A DNA stretch of 64,000 nt from Streptomyces noursei (GTDB lineage: Bacteria > Actinomycetota > Actinomycetes > Streptomycetales > Streptomycetaceae): NCBI RefSeq assembly GCF_016917755.1, contig NZ_CP070326.1, forward strand, positions 4,712,001-4,776,000, written 5' to 3'. The notes beneath the pieces were generated by a model, which ran no database searches, was not told the origin of the DNA, and saw only the letters and a program-made list of their open reading frames with translations. Positions 1-7,292 of the stretch are shown here, in pieces. How positions within the stretch are numbered: the stretch's first letter is position 1; each line of letters begins with the position of its first letter. A program made the position numbers and the translations under genes.

Positions 1-227
1 AGGAGCTGGCGCGGAACGAGGTGCCCACGCTGGTGCTCTCCGGGCCGGCGGAGCCGGTCTTCCCGCCACCGCATCCGCAGCATCTCGCGCAGGCGATCAG
101 GGGTGCGGAGGTGGTGGAGATCCCGGGGATGGGGCACGCGCTGCCGCCGGAGGTCCACCGACCGCTGGCGGAGGCGATCCTGGCGCACACCGGCGCGGCG
201 CACGGGGCGGCGACGGGCGCCCGCTGA
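1..227 (+). CDS. alpha/beta hydrolase, C-terminal part (5' end outside the window)
   Basis: The open frame enters from the left edge and runs to a TGA at 225-227, so only about the last 75 residues are present. The tail has the strand PTLVLSGPAEPVF followed by IPGMGHALPPEV. That is the usual C-terminal layout of alpha/beta-fold hydrolases, where the loop aspartate or its equivalent follows the LVLSG strand and the catalytic histidine sits in GMGH. Here the loop reads GPAEPVF, so the acidic residue would be the glutamate. The substrate cannot be told. The family call rests on the tail alone. Confidence 0.6.
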   Translation, partial: ELARNEVPTLVLSGPAEPVFPPPHPQHLAQAIRGAEVVEIPGMGHALPPEVHRPLAEAILAHTGAAHGAATGAR

Positions 228-260
228 GCCGCCGCGCCGGCCCCGCCCGGACGCGAGCGC

Positions 261-291
261 GCCCCCGCAGCCTCGTACGGGCTGCGGGGGC
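261..291. terminator. bidirectional hairpin terminator between convergent genes
   Basis: A perfect 12-bp stem (GCCCCCGCAGCC at 261-272 pairing with 280-291) has a 7-nt loop. It lies between the hydrolase stop at 227 and the symporter stop at 330, which converge. No long T run follows, as is common in Streptomyces. Confidence 0.7.
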
Positions 292-329
292 GCTGCGGCG
301 CACCAGGGGCGGGGCCCCGGCGGGCGGTG

Positions 330-1682
330 TCAGGCGGCGGCCGGCTCGGCGGCGGCCACCGGCTCCGTCTCGCCGATGCGGATGCTGGTGGCGCCGGCGT
401 AGGCGTCGCGGTCCAGGATCTTCTCCCGGGCGGAGACCAGGATCGGGATGACCGATTGGCCGGCGACGTTGGTGGCGGTCCGCATCATGTCCAGGATCGG
501 GTCGATGGCCATCAGCAGGCCGACGCCCTCCAGGGGCAGGCCCAGCGTCGAGAGGGTCAGGGTCAGCATGACCGTGGCGCCGGTGAGGCCGGCGGTGGCG
601 GCGGAGCCGATGACCGAGACGAAGGCGATCAGGACGTAGTCGGCGATGCTGAGGTGGACGTTGAAGATCTGGGCGATGAAGATCGCGGCGATCGCCGGGT
701 AGATCGAGGCGCAGCCGTCCATCTTGGTCGTCGAGCCGAACGGCACCGCGAAGGAGGCGTACTCCTTGGGCACGCCGAGGCGCTCGGTGACCTTCTGGGT
801 GACCGGCATGGTGCCGACCGAGGAGCGGGAGACGAAGGCCAGCTGGATGGCGGGCCAGGCGCCGCGGAAGAACTGGATCGGGTTGACCTTGGCGACGGTG
901 GAGAGCAGCAGCGGGTAGACGCCGAAGAGGACCAGCGCGCAGCCGACGTAGATGTCGACGGTGAAGGTCGCGTACTTGCCGATGAGGTTCCAGCCGTAGG
1001 TGGCGATGGCGTGGCCGATGAGGCCGACGGTGCCGATCGGGGCGAGCCGGATGACCCACCACAGGGCCTTCTGGAGCAGTTCCAGGGCGGCGCGGCTGAG
1101 CTTGAGGACCGGTTCGGCCTTCTCGCCGAGCTGCAGCGCGGCGATGCCGGCGACGGCCGCGATGAAGACGATCTGCAGGACGTTGAGCTCGGTGAACGGC
1201 GTGATGACGTCGGTGGGGACGATGCCGGTGAGGAAGTCGATCCAGGAGCCGGTGTGCTGGGGGAGCTTGCCGTCCTTGGGCGTCAGACCGGTGCCCGCGC
1301 CGGGGTGCGTCAGCAGGCCGATGGCCAGGCCGATCGCCACCGCGATCAGCGAGGTGACCATGAACCACAGCAGGGTGCGGGTGGCCAGCCGGGCGGCGTT
1401 GTTGACCTGCCGCAGGTTGGTGATCGAGACCAGGATCGCGAAGAAGACCAGGGGGGCGACGGCCAGCTTCAGCAGCTGGACGAAGAGGTCGCCGATGTGC
1501 TCCAGCGTGGAGCCGAGCCAGCCGATGTCACCGCTCTTGGCGACCCAGCCGAGCAGCACGCCGAGGGCGAGGCCGGCCAGGATCTGCACCCAGAACGGGA
1601 TCTTGGGTATTCGGGAGGTCTTCGGGGTCTGGGGCGCCGCGGCGGGCGCGGGGGTCTGGGCAGACGTGGACAACGGACACAC
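330..1682 (-). CDS. DAACS-family amino acid/dicarboxylate symporter, possibly a cystine transporter
   Basis: A membrane protein of about 450 residues in the dicarboxylate/amino acid:cation symporter family (GltPh, DctA, TcyP). The HP1 motif reads SRSSVGTMP, TM7 reads KMDGC, and TM8 reads LDMMRTATNVAGQ. The substrate-binding D, R, T and N of TM8 are kept. The usual NMDGT is KMDGC (lysine codon 723-725), and the last aspartate of the TM8 motif is glutamine (codon 456-458). In GltPh these two positions help coordinate sodium. The GTG at 1682 is chosen because upstream sequence in this frame is not conserved-looking and overlaps the leader peptide gene; a TTG at 1673 preceded by GGAG is an alternative. 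A cysteine-rich leader peptide lies just upstream, which points to cystine or another sulfur compound as substrate. That link is inference. Confidence 0.8.
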   Translation of the reverse strand: MCPLSTSAQTPAPAAAPQTPKTSRIPKIPFWVQILAGLALGVLLGWVAKSGDIGWLGSTLEHIGDLFVQLLKLAVAPLVFFAILVSITNLRQVNNAARLATRTLLWFMVTSLIAVAIGLAIGLLTHPGAGTGLTPKDGKLPQHTGSWIDFLTGIVPTDVITPFTELNVLQIVFIAAVAGIAALQLGEKAEPVLKLSRAALELLQKALWWVIRLAPIGTVGLIGHAIATYGWNLIGKYATFTVDIYVGCALVLFGVYPLLLSTVAKVNPIQFFRGAWPAIQLAFVSRSSVGTMPVTQKVTERLGVPKEYASFAVPFGSTTKMDGCASIYPAIAAIFIAQIFNVHLSIADYVLIAFVSVIGSAATAGLTGATVMLTLTLSTLGLPLEGVGLLMAIDPILDMMRTATNVAGQSVIPILVSAREKILDRDAYAGATSIRIGETEPVAAAEPAAA

Positions 1683-1783
1683 TCCGGGAACGGGAAGACG
1701 TGGGACGCGGGGCGTCGGGACGGCGTGAAGTGGCGCCAGGAGGTCCGTACGTACAGGCAGGATCTCCGGCCGCTGGGGACGTG

Positions 1784-1858
1784 TCAGCGGCGGCAACAGG
1801 CCGCGGACATACAGCGGCAAAGATCGACGTGCAGGCGCACCACGAGCGGGACGCTCAT
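1784..1858 (-). CDS. cysteine-rich putative leader peptide (24 aa)
   Basis: The short frame ends LVVRLHVDLCRCMSAACCRR and has four cysteines in the last eleven residues. This matches the actinobacterial leader-peptide pattern (R-x-HVDL-x-R followed by cysteines) found upstream of sulfur-assimilation and transport genes, where ribosome stalling on Cys codons controls the downstream gene. An in-frame ATG at 1888 could add ten residues. The stop at 1784 lies about 100 nt before the symporter start, leaving room for an attenuation structure. The peptide itself probably has no other function. Confidence 0.7.
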   Translation of the reverse strand: MSVPLVVRLHVDLCRCMSAACCRR

Positions 1859-1919
1859 GGGGGTCGAGGGCGCAGCTGCGGTCTTCATGACATGCACGTT
1901 AACACTTGAACTTTGAGGA

Positions 1920-1940
1920 ACCCAAAGAAAATCTTTGGGT
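1920..1940. repeat. 21-nt inverted repeat upstream of the symporter leader
   Basis: The arms ACCCAAAG and CTTTGGGT are perfect, with an AAAAT loop. The repeat lies 32-52 nt upstream of the longer leader start (1888), inside an unusually AT-rich stretch. It could be an operator over the leader promoter or a terminator hairpin for something reading from the right. The rest of 1859-2102 shows no gene. Confidence 0.5.
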
Positions 1941-2102
1941 CGGTGTGACGGTCGGCGGGCCGTCGTGAAAACGGCCGGAATACACAAAAGGGCGCCCGTT
2001 CCGGGGAGTTGGGACTCCACCGGCCGGGCGCCGGACGAAAAGGGGGCCGGACGGCGCGCCGACGTGACGCGTCTTACAGTCCGGAGGGGCGGCGGGCGGA
2101 CC

Positions 2103-2390
2103 TTACAGCCCGTCCTCCATGCTCTGGTTGGCCGCGAGACGCTCCTTCTGGCGGTCCACCCTGGCCACGATCTGCTCGGACATCGCGTCCCGCTGCTTGC
2201 GCAGCAGCACGAAGCTGAGCGGCGCGGAGATCACGATGGCGAGGAGGAGCATCCAGATGGCGTTGGAGCTGCCGACGCCGAGGGGGATGATCCGGAAGTA
2301 CGCCAGCATCCACACCACGGCGAAGCAGGCGGCGAACAGGCCGATGCGAAGGGCGGTGTAGCGGAGCGTGGCGAACTTGGGGCTACTCAC
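2103..2390 (-). CDS. DUF4229 family small membrane protein
   Basis: A 95-residue protein with two hydrophobic helices (GLFAACFAVVWMLAYF and AIWMLLLAIVISAPLSFVLL) and a charged C-terminal tail (RVDRQKERLAANQSMED). The N-terminus SSPKFATLRYTALRIGLF is typical of the Streptomyces DUF4229 family. The GTG at 2390 is preceded by GAAGG. A longer reading from 2477 adds 29 residues that look non-coding. It lies just downstream of the GNAT gene on the same strand. The function of the family is unknown; it may act at the membrane with the neighbouring respiratory-quinone genes. Confidence 0.75.
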   Translation of the reverse strand: MSSPKFATLRYTALRIGLFAACFAVVWMLAYFRIIPLGVGSSNAIWMLLLAIVISAPLSFVLLRKQRDAMSEQIVARVDRQKERLAANQSMEDGL

Positions 2391-2486
2391 GGTCGGGACC
2401 TTCTTCTCAACGGCAACCGAAAGGGTCTCCGTCCAGTCAAGCACAGGACCCTGGGCGATCTTCCGGACCCCCGGCACGAGGCGGCT

Positions 2487-3011
2487 TCAGACCAGGTCCA
2501 GCCACATCGTGACGTCGTCCCGGAAGTCGTCCTCGGCGAGCTTGATCGCGCGGGGGGCGCGGCCGATCTCGCGATAGCCGCAGGCTTCGTAGAAGCGGCG
2601 CAGGCCGGTGCCGCCGCGGCAGGTGAGGCGGAGGCCGACGATGCCGTCGATGCCGCGGGCGGCGTCGGAGACCGCGGCCATCAGGGCGCGGCCGACGCCG
2701 CGGCCCTGGAGCGAGGGGTGGACCATCACCGTGTAGACCCACAGCCAGTGGGTGTACATGCGGTGCCAGTTGAGGGTGAGGAACGCGGTGGCCACGATCC
2801 GGCCGTCGGCGTCCCGGCCGACGAGCAGCCGCTCGCGGCCCTCGGCGAGCGCCGCGAGGTGACGGACGAGGTCGGGGCGGACGTCCGCGGAGGTCACCGG
2901 CGGGACGAAGCCGACCGCGCCGCCCGCGTTGGAGACGTCCGCCCACAACGCGCAGATCCCGTCCCGGACTTCCGGGGTGACGGCAGGGTCCAGCTCGAAG
3001 CGCGCGCTCAT
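2487..3011 (-). CDS. GNAT family N-acetyltransferase
   Basis: A 174-residue single-domain GNAT enzyme. The acetyl-CoA pyrophosphate-binding loop is QGRGVG at residues 102-107, after the beta4 strand VYTVMVHPSLQ. The C-terminal part has the usual LRLTCRGGTGLRRFYEACGYREIG, in which the tyrosine-containing block ends the fold. The acceptor is not evident. The gene starts 43 nt beyond the mqnE stop on the same strand and may share its transcript, although the link in function is unclear. Confidence 0.85.
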   Translation of the reverse strand: MSARFELDPAVTPEVRDGICALWADVSNAGGAVGFVPPVTSADVRPDLVRHLAALAEGRERLLVGRDADGRIVATAFLTLNWHRMYTHWLWVYTVMVHPSLQGRGVGRALMAAVSDAARGIDGIVGLRLTCRGGTGLRRFYEACGYREIGRAPRAIKLAEDDFRDDVTMWLDLV

Positions 3012-3054
3012 GGAGCGGACCCTACCGGGGGCCCCGGAAGGGGCGAGGTCGTCG

Positions 3055-4230
3055 TCAGACCCGCATCGGCTGCGGGGCCTCGCGGCGCTCCGGGTCCGGG
3101 CCCGGGTACTCGCGGATGGTCTCGTAGCGGGTGTTGCGCTCGACGGGGCGGAAGCCGGCGTCGCGGATCAGCTCCAGCAGGTCGTCGCGGGTGAGCTTGT
3201 TCGGTGTGCCGTAGTTGTCGGCGTCGTGCGTGATCTTGTACTCGACGACCGAGCCGTCCATGTCGTCCGCGCCGTGCTGCAGGGCGAGCTGGGCGGTCTG
3301 CACGCCGTGCATCACCCAGAAGACCTTGACGTGCGGGATGTTGTCGAAGAGGAGCCGGGAGACGGCGAAGGTCTTCAGGGCCTCGGCGCCGCTGGCCATC
3401 GTGGTCCGCGCCTGGAGCTTGTTGCGGACCTTGCCGTCCTGCATGTCCACGAAGTCGTGCTGGTACCGCAGCGGGATGAAGACCTGGAAGCCGCCGGTCT
3501 CGTCCTGGAGCTCGCGGAGCCGCAGGACGTGGTCGACGCGGTGGCGGGGCTCCTCGATGTGCCCGTAGAGCATGGTGCAGGGGGTCTTCAGGCCCTTTTC
3601 GTGGGCGAGGCGGTGGATCCGCGACCAGTCTTCCCAGTGGGTCCGGTGGTCGACGATGTGCTGCCGGACCTCCCAGTCGAAGATCTCGGCGCCGCCGCCG
3701 GTCAGCGACTCCAGGCCGGCGTCGATCAGCTCGTCGAGGATCTCGGAGGCGGACAGGCCGGAGATGGTCTCGAAGTGGTGGATCTCGGTGGCGGTGAACG
3801 CCTTGAGCGAGACGTTCGGCAGCGCCTTCTTCAACTCCCGCAGCGAGCGCGGGTAGTAGCGCCATGGCAGGGTCGGGTGCAGGCCGTTGACGATGTGCAG
3901 CTCGGTGAGGTTGTCGTTCTCCATCGCCTTGGCGAGGCGGACGGCCTCCTCGATGCGCATCGTGTACGCATCCTTCTCGCCCGGCTTGCGCTGGAACGAG
4001 CAGTACGCGCAGGACGCGGTGCACACGTTCGTCATGTTGAGGTGACGGTTGACGTTGAAGTGGACCGCGTCGCCGTTCTTGCGGGTCCGCACCTCGTGGG
4101 CCAGGCCACCCAGCCACGCCAGGTCGTCGGACTCGTAGAGGGCGATTCCGTCCTCGCGGGTCAGCCGTTCGCCGGCGTGGACCTTGGCCTCCAGCTCGCG
4201 CTTGAGGCCGGCATCCATCGACGCAGCCAT
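3055..4230 (-). CDS. mqnE: aminofutalosine synthase MqnE (radical SAM)
   Basis: MqnE joins 3-((1-carboxyvinyl)oxy)benzoate to S-adenosylmethionine-derived adenosyl to give aminofutalosine, in the cytoplasmic futalosine route to menaquinone. The radical-SAM cluster motif is CTASCAYC, with cysteines near residues 70, 74 and 77, in the setting NRHLNMTNVCTASC that is typical of MqnE/MqnC. The length (391 aa) fits the family. The ATG at 4230 is chosen because GGGAGG lies 7 nt before it; an ATG at 4248 lies upstream of that ribosome site and would add six residues. Three further menaquinone enzymes lie at 5113-5832, 7293-8195 and 8269-9723. Confidence 0.95.
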   Translation of the reverse strand: MAASMDAGLKRELEAKVHAGERLTREDGIALYESDDLAWLGGLAHEVRTRKNGDAVHFNVNRHLNMTNVCTASCAYCSFQRKPGEKDAYTMRIEEAVRLAKAMENDNLTELHIVNGLHPTLPWRYYPRSLRELKKALPNVSLKAFTATEIHHFETISGLSASEILDELIDAGLESLTGGGAEIFDWEVRQHIVDHRTHWEDWSRIHRLAHEKGLKTPCTMLYGHIEEPRHRVDHVLRLRELQDETGGFQVFIPLRYQHDFVDMQDGKVRNKLQARTTMASGAEALKTFAVSRLLFDNIPHVKVFWVMHGVQTAQLALQHGADDMDGSVVEYKITHDADNYGTPNKLTRDDLLELIRDAGFRPVERNTRYETIREYPGPDPERREAPQPMRV

Positions 4231-4266
4231 CGGGTCGCCTCCCACCATCTCTGTCTGTCACCGGCC

Positions 4267-4280
4267 GTTTCACGTGAAAC
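4267..4280. promoter_or_regulatory. parS: parS centromere site (ParB binding)
   Basis: GTTTCACGTGAAAC matches the Streptomyces parS palindrome exactly. It lies between the Lrp gene stop and the mqnE start. A degenerate copy (10 of 14 bases) is at 4288-4301, and a half site GTTTCACG is at 4329-4336. Confidence 0.9.
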
Positions 4281-4397
4281 GCTGGCCGTTTCGTGCGAAA
4301 AACGGGCTTCGCCGAGCCTACTCCCCCGGTTTCACGGCGGACGGCGGCCCCTTGGGAGTGGGCCCGGGCCGCCGTCCGCCGTCGGTGTCCACCGGGC

Positions 4398-4856
4398 TCA
4401 GTCGACCTCGTCCGGAAGCTCGCCGACGCGGTTCTCCCACTTGGTGGAGAGCACGATCGTGGTCCGCGTACGGGAGACGCCCTTGGTACCGGACAGCCGC
4501 CGGATGGTGCGCTCCAGTCCGTCCACGTCACCGACCCGCACCTTGAGCATGTACGAGTCGTCGCCGGCGATGAACCAGCAGTCCTCGATCTCTTCGAGGT
4601 CCTTCAGTCGGCGGGCGACGTCCTCGTGGTCGGCCGCGTCCGACAGGGAGATGCCGACCAGGGCGGTGACGCCGAGTCCGAGCGAGGCGGCGTTGACCGT
4701 CGCGCGGTAACCGGTGATCACTCCGGCCGCTTCGAGGCGGTTGATCCGGTCCGTGACGCTGGGGCCGGAGAGGCCGACGAGGCGGCCGAGCTCCGCGTAG
4801 GAGGCCCTGCCGTTCTCACGAAGTGCCTGAATGAGCTGCCTATCCACCGCGTCCAT
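4398..4856 (-). CDS. Lrp/AsnC family transcriptional regulator
   Basis: A 152-residue protein with the usual two parts. Residues 1-60 carry the winged HTH (DRQLIQALRENGRASYAELGRLVGLSGPSVTDRINRLEAAGVI). The RAM effector/oligomer domain follows, with GISLSDAADHEDVARRL and the core IAGDDSYMLKVRVGD. The ATG at 4856 gives the standard start MDAVDRQLIQ. A perfect 14-bp palindrome lies 36-49 nt upstream and is a likely autoregulatory operator. It sits between mqnE and the ubiX-type gene, as in other Streptomyces from memory. The effector is not known. Confidence 0.9.
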   Translation of the reverse strand: MDAVDRQLIQALRENGRASYAELGRLVGLSGPSVTDRINRLEAAGVITGYRATVNAASLGLGVTALVGISLSDAADHEDVARRLKDLEEIEDCWFIAGDDSYMLKVRVGDVDGLERTIRRLSGTKGVSRTRTTIVLSTKWENRVGELPDEVD

Positions 4857-4891
4857 GCCCTCAAGCCTTCCAATCTTTCCGCGTTTCTGCG

Positions 4892-4905
4892 TTCTACATG
4901 TAGAA
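4892..4905. promoter_or_regulatory. palindromic operator candidate for the Lrp regulator
   Basis: TTCTACATGTAGAA is a perfect palindrome in an AT-rich gap between the Lrp gene and the divergent small gene at 4982. Its position suits autoregulation and control of the divergent promoter. Confidence 0.55.
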
Positions 4906-4981
4906 TCTAAGGCATACAGGGCCCTAGTCCTGTGATTCATTTAGAACGATCAAGGACGATCTTTCAACAGGAGTTGTCACC

Positions 4982-5116
4982 GTGTACTCGATCGAGATGG
5001 CCTACGCCCGCATGCGTGAGCTGCAGGACCAGGCCAATCGTTCACGTGCCGCCCAGCAGACCGCCACCCCGCGGGCGCGGCGCCGCCTGGGCCGCGCCGC
5101 CGCCAAGAAGCGCTAA
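4982..5116 (+). CDS. conserved-looking 44-residue basic protein
   Basis: The frame starts at a GTG preceded by AGGAG (4967-4971, 10-nt gap) and ends at TAA 5114-5116. The first half is a predicted amphipathic helix (YSIEMAYARMRELQDQANR). The second half is very basic, with RARRRLGRAAAKKR at the end. It could bind nucleic acid or an acidic partner. It is divergent from the Lrp gene and its stop codon overlaps that of the convergent ubiX-type gene. The strong ribosome site and the biased composition argue that it is real. The function is unknown. Confidence 0.6.
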   Translation: MYSIEMAYARMRELQDQANRSRAAQQTATPRARRRLGRAAAKKR

Positions 5117-5832
5117 CGAGCCTTCGGGGCCTCCCCTTTGGAGCCGCCCCCCAGCTCCCCTTCCCACCGCCGGTACAGCCCGTGCGGCACCTGAGCCGCA
5201 TCGAGCACCCGGCCCGCGACGAAGTCCACCAGATCCTGGATGTGCGTCGCACCCGCGTAGAACGCCGGAGAGGCGGGCAGCACCACGGCGCCCGCCTCGT
5301 CCAGCGCCACCAGATGCTTCAGCGTCGGCCCGTTCAGCGGGGTCTCCCGCACCGCGACGACCAGCGGCCGCCGCTCCTTGAGCGTCACGCTCGCCACCCG
5401 CTGGAGCAGGTCCTTCGACAGTCCCAGCGCCACCCCGGCCACACACGCCGTGCTCGCCGGGACGATCAACATCCCCTGCACCGGATACGAACCCGACGAC
5501 GGACCCGCCGCCAGATCCCCGGCCGGCCAGTACCGGACCGCGTCCAGCGCCCGCTCGGTCACCGGGAAGGTGTCCGGCTTGCCGTCCGCACCGCGCGCCA
5601 GCCACTCCCGCAGGTCCTCGCGCCAGTGCGCGTCCCGGAAGGCGATACCGGTCTCGTCCAGCAGGGTCAGCCGCGACGCCCGACTGACGATGAGGTCCAC
5701 CGCCTCCCCGGCCGCGAGCAACCCGCGCACCACGGATGCGGCGTACGGCGTCCCGGACGCGCCGGAGATCCCCACGACCCATGGTCGGCGGCCGGGGTCC
5801 TGCTTGCTGGTGTCGTTGTGCGGCGGCTCCAC
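5113..5832 (-). CDS. UbiX family flavin prenyltransferase (menaquinone pathway)
   Basis: UbiX enzymes attach dimethylallyl to FMN and so make prenyl-FMN for UbiD-type decarboxylases. The protein has 239 residues and shows the N-terminal FMN-binding GISGASGTPYAASV, the middle block VPASTACVAGVALGLS, and KERRPLVVAVRETPLN, which are all hallmarks of the family. The partner UbiD-type enzyme is encoded at 8269-9723, so this protein very probably supplies its cofactor in the futalosine pathway. The start at 5832 is the first ATG of the frame. The first 17 residues are poorly ordered. Confidence 0.9.
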   Translation of the reverse strand: MEPPHNDTSKQDPGRRPWVVGISGASGTPYAASVVRGLLAAGEAVDLIVSRASRLTLLDETGIAFRDAHWREDLREWLARGADGKPDTFPVTERALDAVRYWPAGDLAAGPSSGSYPVQGMLIVPASTACVAGVALGLSKDLLQRVASVTLKERRPLVVAVRETPLNGPTLKHLVALDEAGAVVLPASPAFYAGATHIQDLVDFVAGRVLDAAQVPHGLYRRWEGELGGGSKGEAPKAR

Positions 5833-5942
5833 GGATCGAGCCTATCCGGCGGAACCACCGGGGCCGTCATGACCGTTACTACCTGTGCGCCGGTACGACG
5901 CCGGGGACGCGACCGGACACGTCGAGGACGAGGGGGCGGGAG

Positions 5943-6548
5943 ATGACACCGCGTACCGCACGGGCCAGGCCCGCGCTCGTGCTGATGCTGGGCTGGGTGG
6001 CGCTGCTGTGGGTCCTGGAGGGCCTCGACACCGTCACCGGCAACGCCCTCGACGCCTTCGGCATCCAGCCCCGCGATCCGGCCGAGCTGGTCGATGTGAT
6101 CCCCGCCGCCTTCATCCACTTCGGCTTCGGCCATCTGGCGGCCAACACCCTCCCGCTGCTGGTGCTCGGCTTCGTCGCCGCGCTGCGCAGCGGCATCCGC
6201 CGGTTCCTCGGCGCGGCACTGCTGATCATCGTCGTCAGCGGACTGGGCGTCTGGTTGACGGCCGCCCCGCACAGCAACACCGCGGGCGCCTCCGGAGTGG
6301 TCTTCGGACTCTTCGGCTATCTGCTGGTCCGCGGTTTCATCGAGCGCAAGCTGCTGGACGTCGGGATCGGCGTGACGGTCGGGCTGATCTACGGCTCGAT
6401 CCTGTGGGGCGCGCTGCCCACCACCAGCGGGATCAGCTGGCAGGGCCATCTGTTCGGGCTGGTCGGCGGGGTGCTGGCGGCGTTCGTGCTGCGCGAGCGG
6501 GGGCGGGCGGTGCGGCCGGCCGGCGCCGTTGTCGGACCCGTCCCGTAA
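5943..6548 (+). CDS. rhomboid family intramembrane serine protease
   Basis: A 201-residue polytopic membrane protein with six hydrophobic segments. The catalytic serine is in GASG (S117) and the catalytic histidine is in WQGHLFG (H169). The HxxxN motif of TM2 is H64-L-A-A-N68. This is the basic six-helix rhomboid form with no extra domain. It cuts single-pass membrane proteins within the bilayer; the substrate is unknown. The ATG at 5943 follows GGGCGGGAG. The gene stands alone between the ubiX-type gene and the DUF4870 gene. Confidence 0.9.
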   Translation: MTPRTARARPALVLMLGWVALLWVLEGLDTVTGNALDAFGIQPRDPAELVDVIPAAFIHFGFGHLAANTLPLLVLGFVAALRSGIRRFLGAALLIIVVSGLGVWLTAAPHSNTAGASGVVFGLFGYLLVRGFIERKLLDVGIGVTVGLIYGSILWGALPTTSGISWQGHLFGLVGGVLAAFVLRERGRAVRPAGAVVGPVP

Positions 6549-6667
6549 TCTCGGAAGCCGGGTCGCGGAGCGCGCTCCGGGCCGGGACCGGGGGGTCGGG
6601 AGGCCCGGCGTCCGCGGCCGGCGCCGCGGCGCGGCCAGACAGCGACACGACGACGGGGGAGTGCACG

Positions 6668-7249
6668 ATGTCCGACCACCACCAGCCGGGATACGGCCCG
6701 CCCGCGGGTTGGCAGCAGCCCACTCCCCCGCCCGGCGGCTACGGCTATCCGGGTGCGCCCGGATACGGCTACCCCACCGGCCCCGGCTACGGCCTCCAGC
6801 CGCCGCCCTCGCCCTCGACGAGCCCGGCGATGTGGGCCCACCTCGGCGCCCTGCTGACCATCACCGCCGGCTCGATGCTCTGCGGGCTGGGCGGCTTCCT
6901 GGGCTGGATAGGCCCGCTCTCCCTGCGGGGCAACGCCCGCCACAAGCACGACCCGTACGTCCGCCACCACGCCACCCAGGCGCTGAACTTCGGCCTCACC
7001 CAGGCCATCGTCGCGGCGCTCGGCCTGGTTCTCTACCTTGGCAGCGCGGTCATCTTCGCGGCGGCCGACGACAGCGGGCGGAGCGATCCCCCGCCGGGGC
7101 TAGCCGTGCCGCTGCTGACCATCATGGTGATGATGGCGGCCTACGCCGTGTCCGGAATGGTCTGCGCCATCATCGGCACGGTCAAGGCGACCAAGGGCGA
7201 ACTGTGGCACTACCCGCGGCTGATCGCCTGGCCGATGAGCAAGGTCTGA
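6668..7249 (+). CDS. DUF4870 family membrane protein
   Basis: A 193-residue protein. The first 55 residues are a Gly/Pro/Tyr-rich repeat tail (GYGYPGAPGYGYPTGPGYG). The DUF4870 core follows, with MWAHLGALLT, the loop RHKHDPYVRHHATQALNF, and three to four membrane helices. The conserved histidines of the loop are present. The family is widespread but has no settled function. It is downstream of the rhomboid gene with a 119-nt gap and may have its own promoter there. GGGGGAG lies before the ATG. Confidence 0.85.
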   Translation: MSDHHQPGYGPPAGWQQPTPPPGGYGYPGAPGYGYPTGPGYGLQPPPSPSTSPAMWAHLGALLTITAGSMLCGLGGFLGWIGPLSLRGNARHKHDPYVRHHATQALNFGLTQAIVAALGLVLYLGSAVIFAAADDSGRSDPPPGLAVPLLTIMVMMAAYAVSGMVCAIIGTVKATKGELWHYPRLIAWPMSKV

Positions 7250-7292
7250 CCGGCCGGGCGACGCACCGCCGCGATGTCAGCACTCCAGGGCG

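Noticed and set aside
97..1916. Long open frames overlapping the symporter on both strands
   Set aside because: They are by-products of high GC bias; their translations are repetitive Arg/Gly/Asp-rich and lack start signals. The same applies to the long frames opposite resB, hemL, argS, hemD, hemA and acuC.
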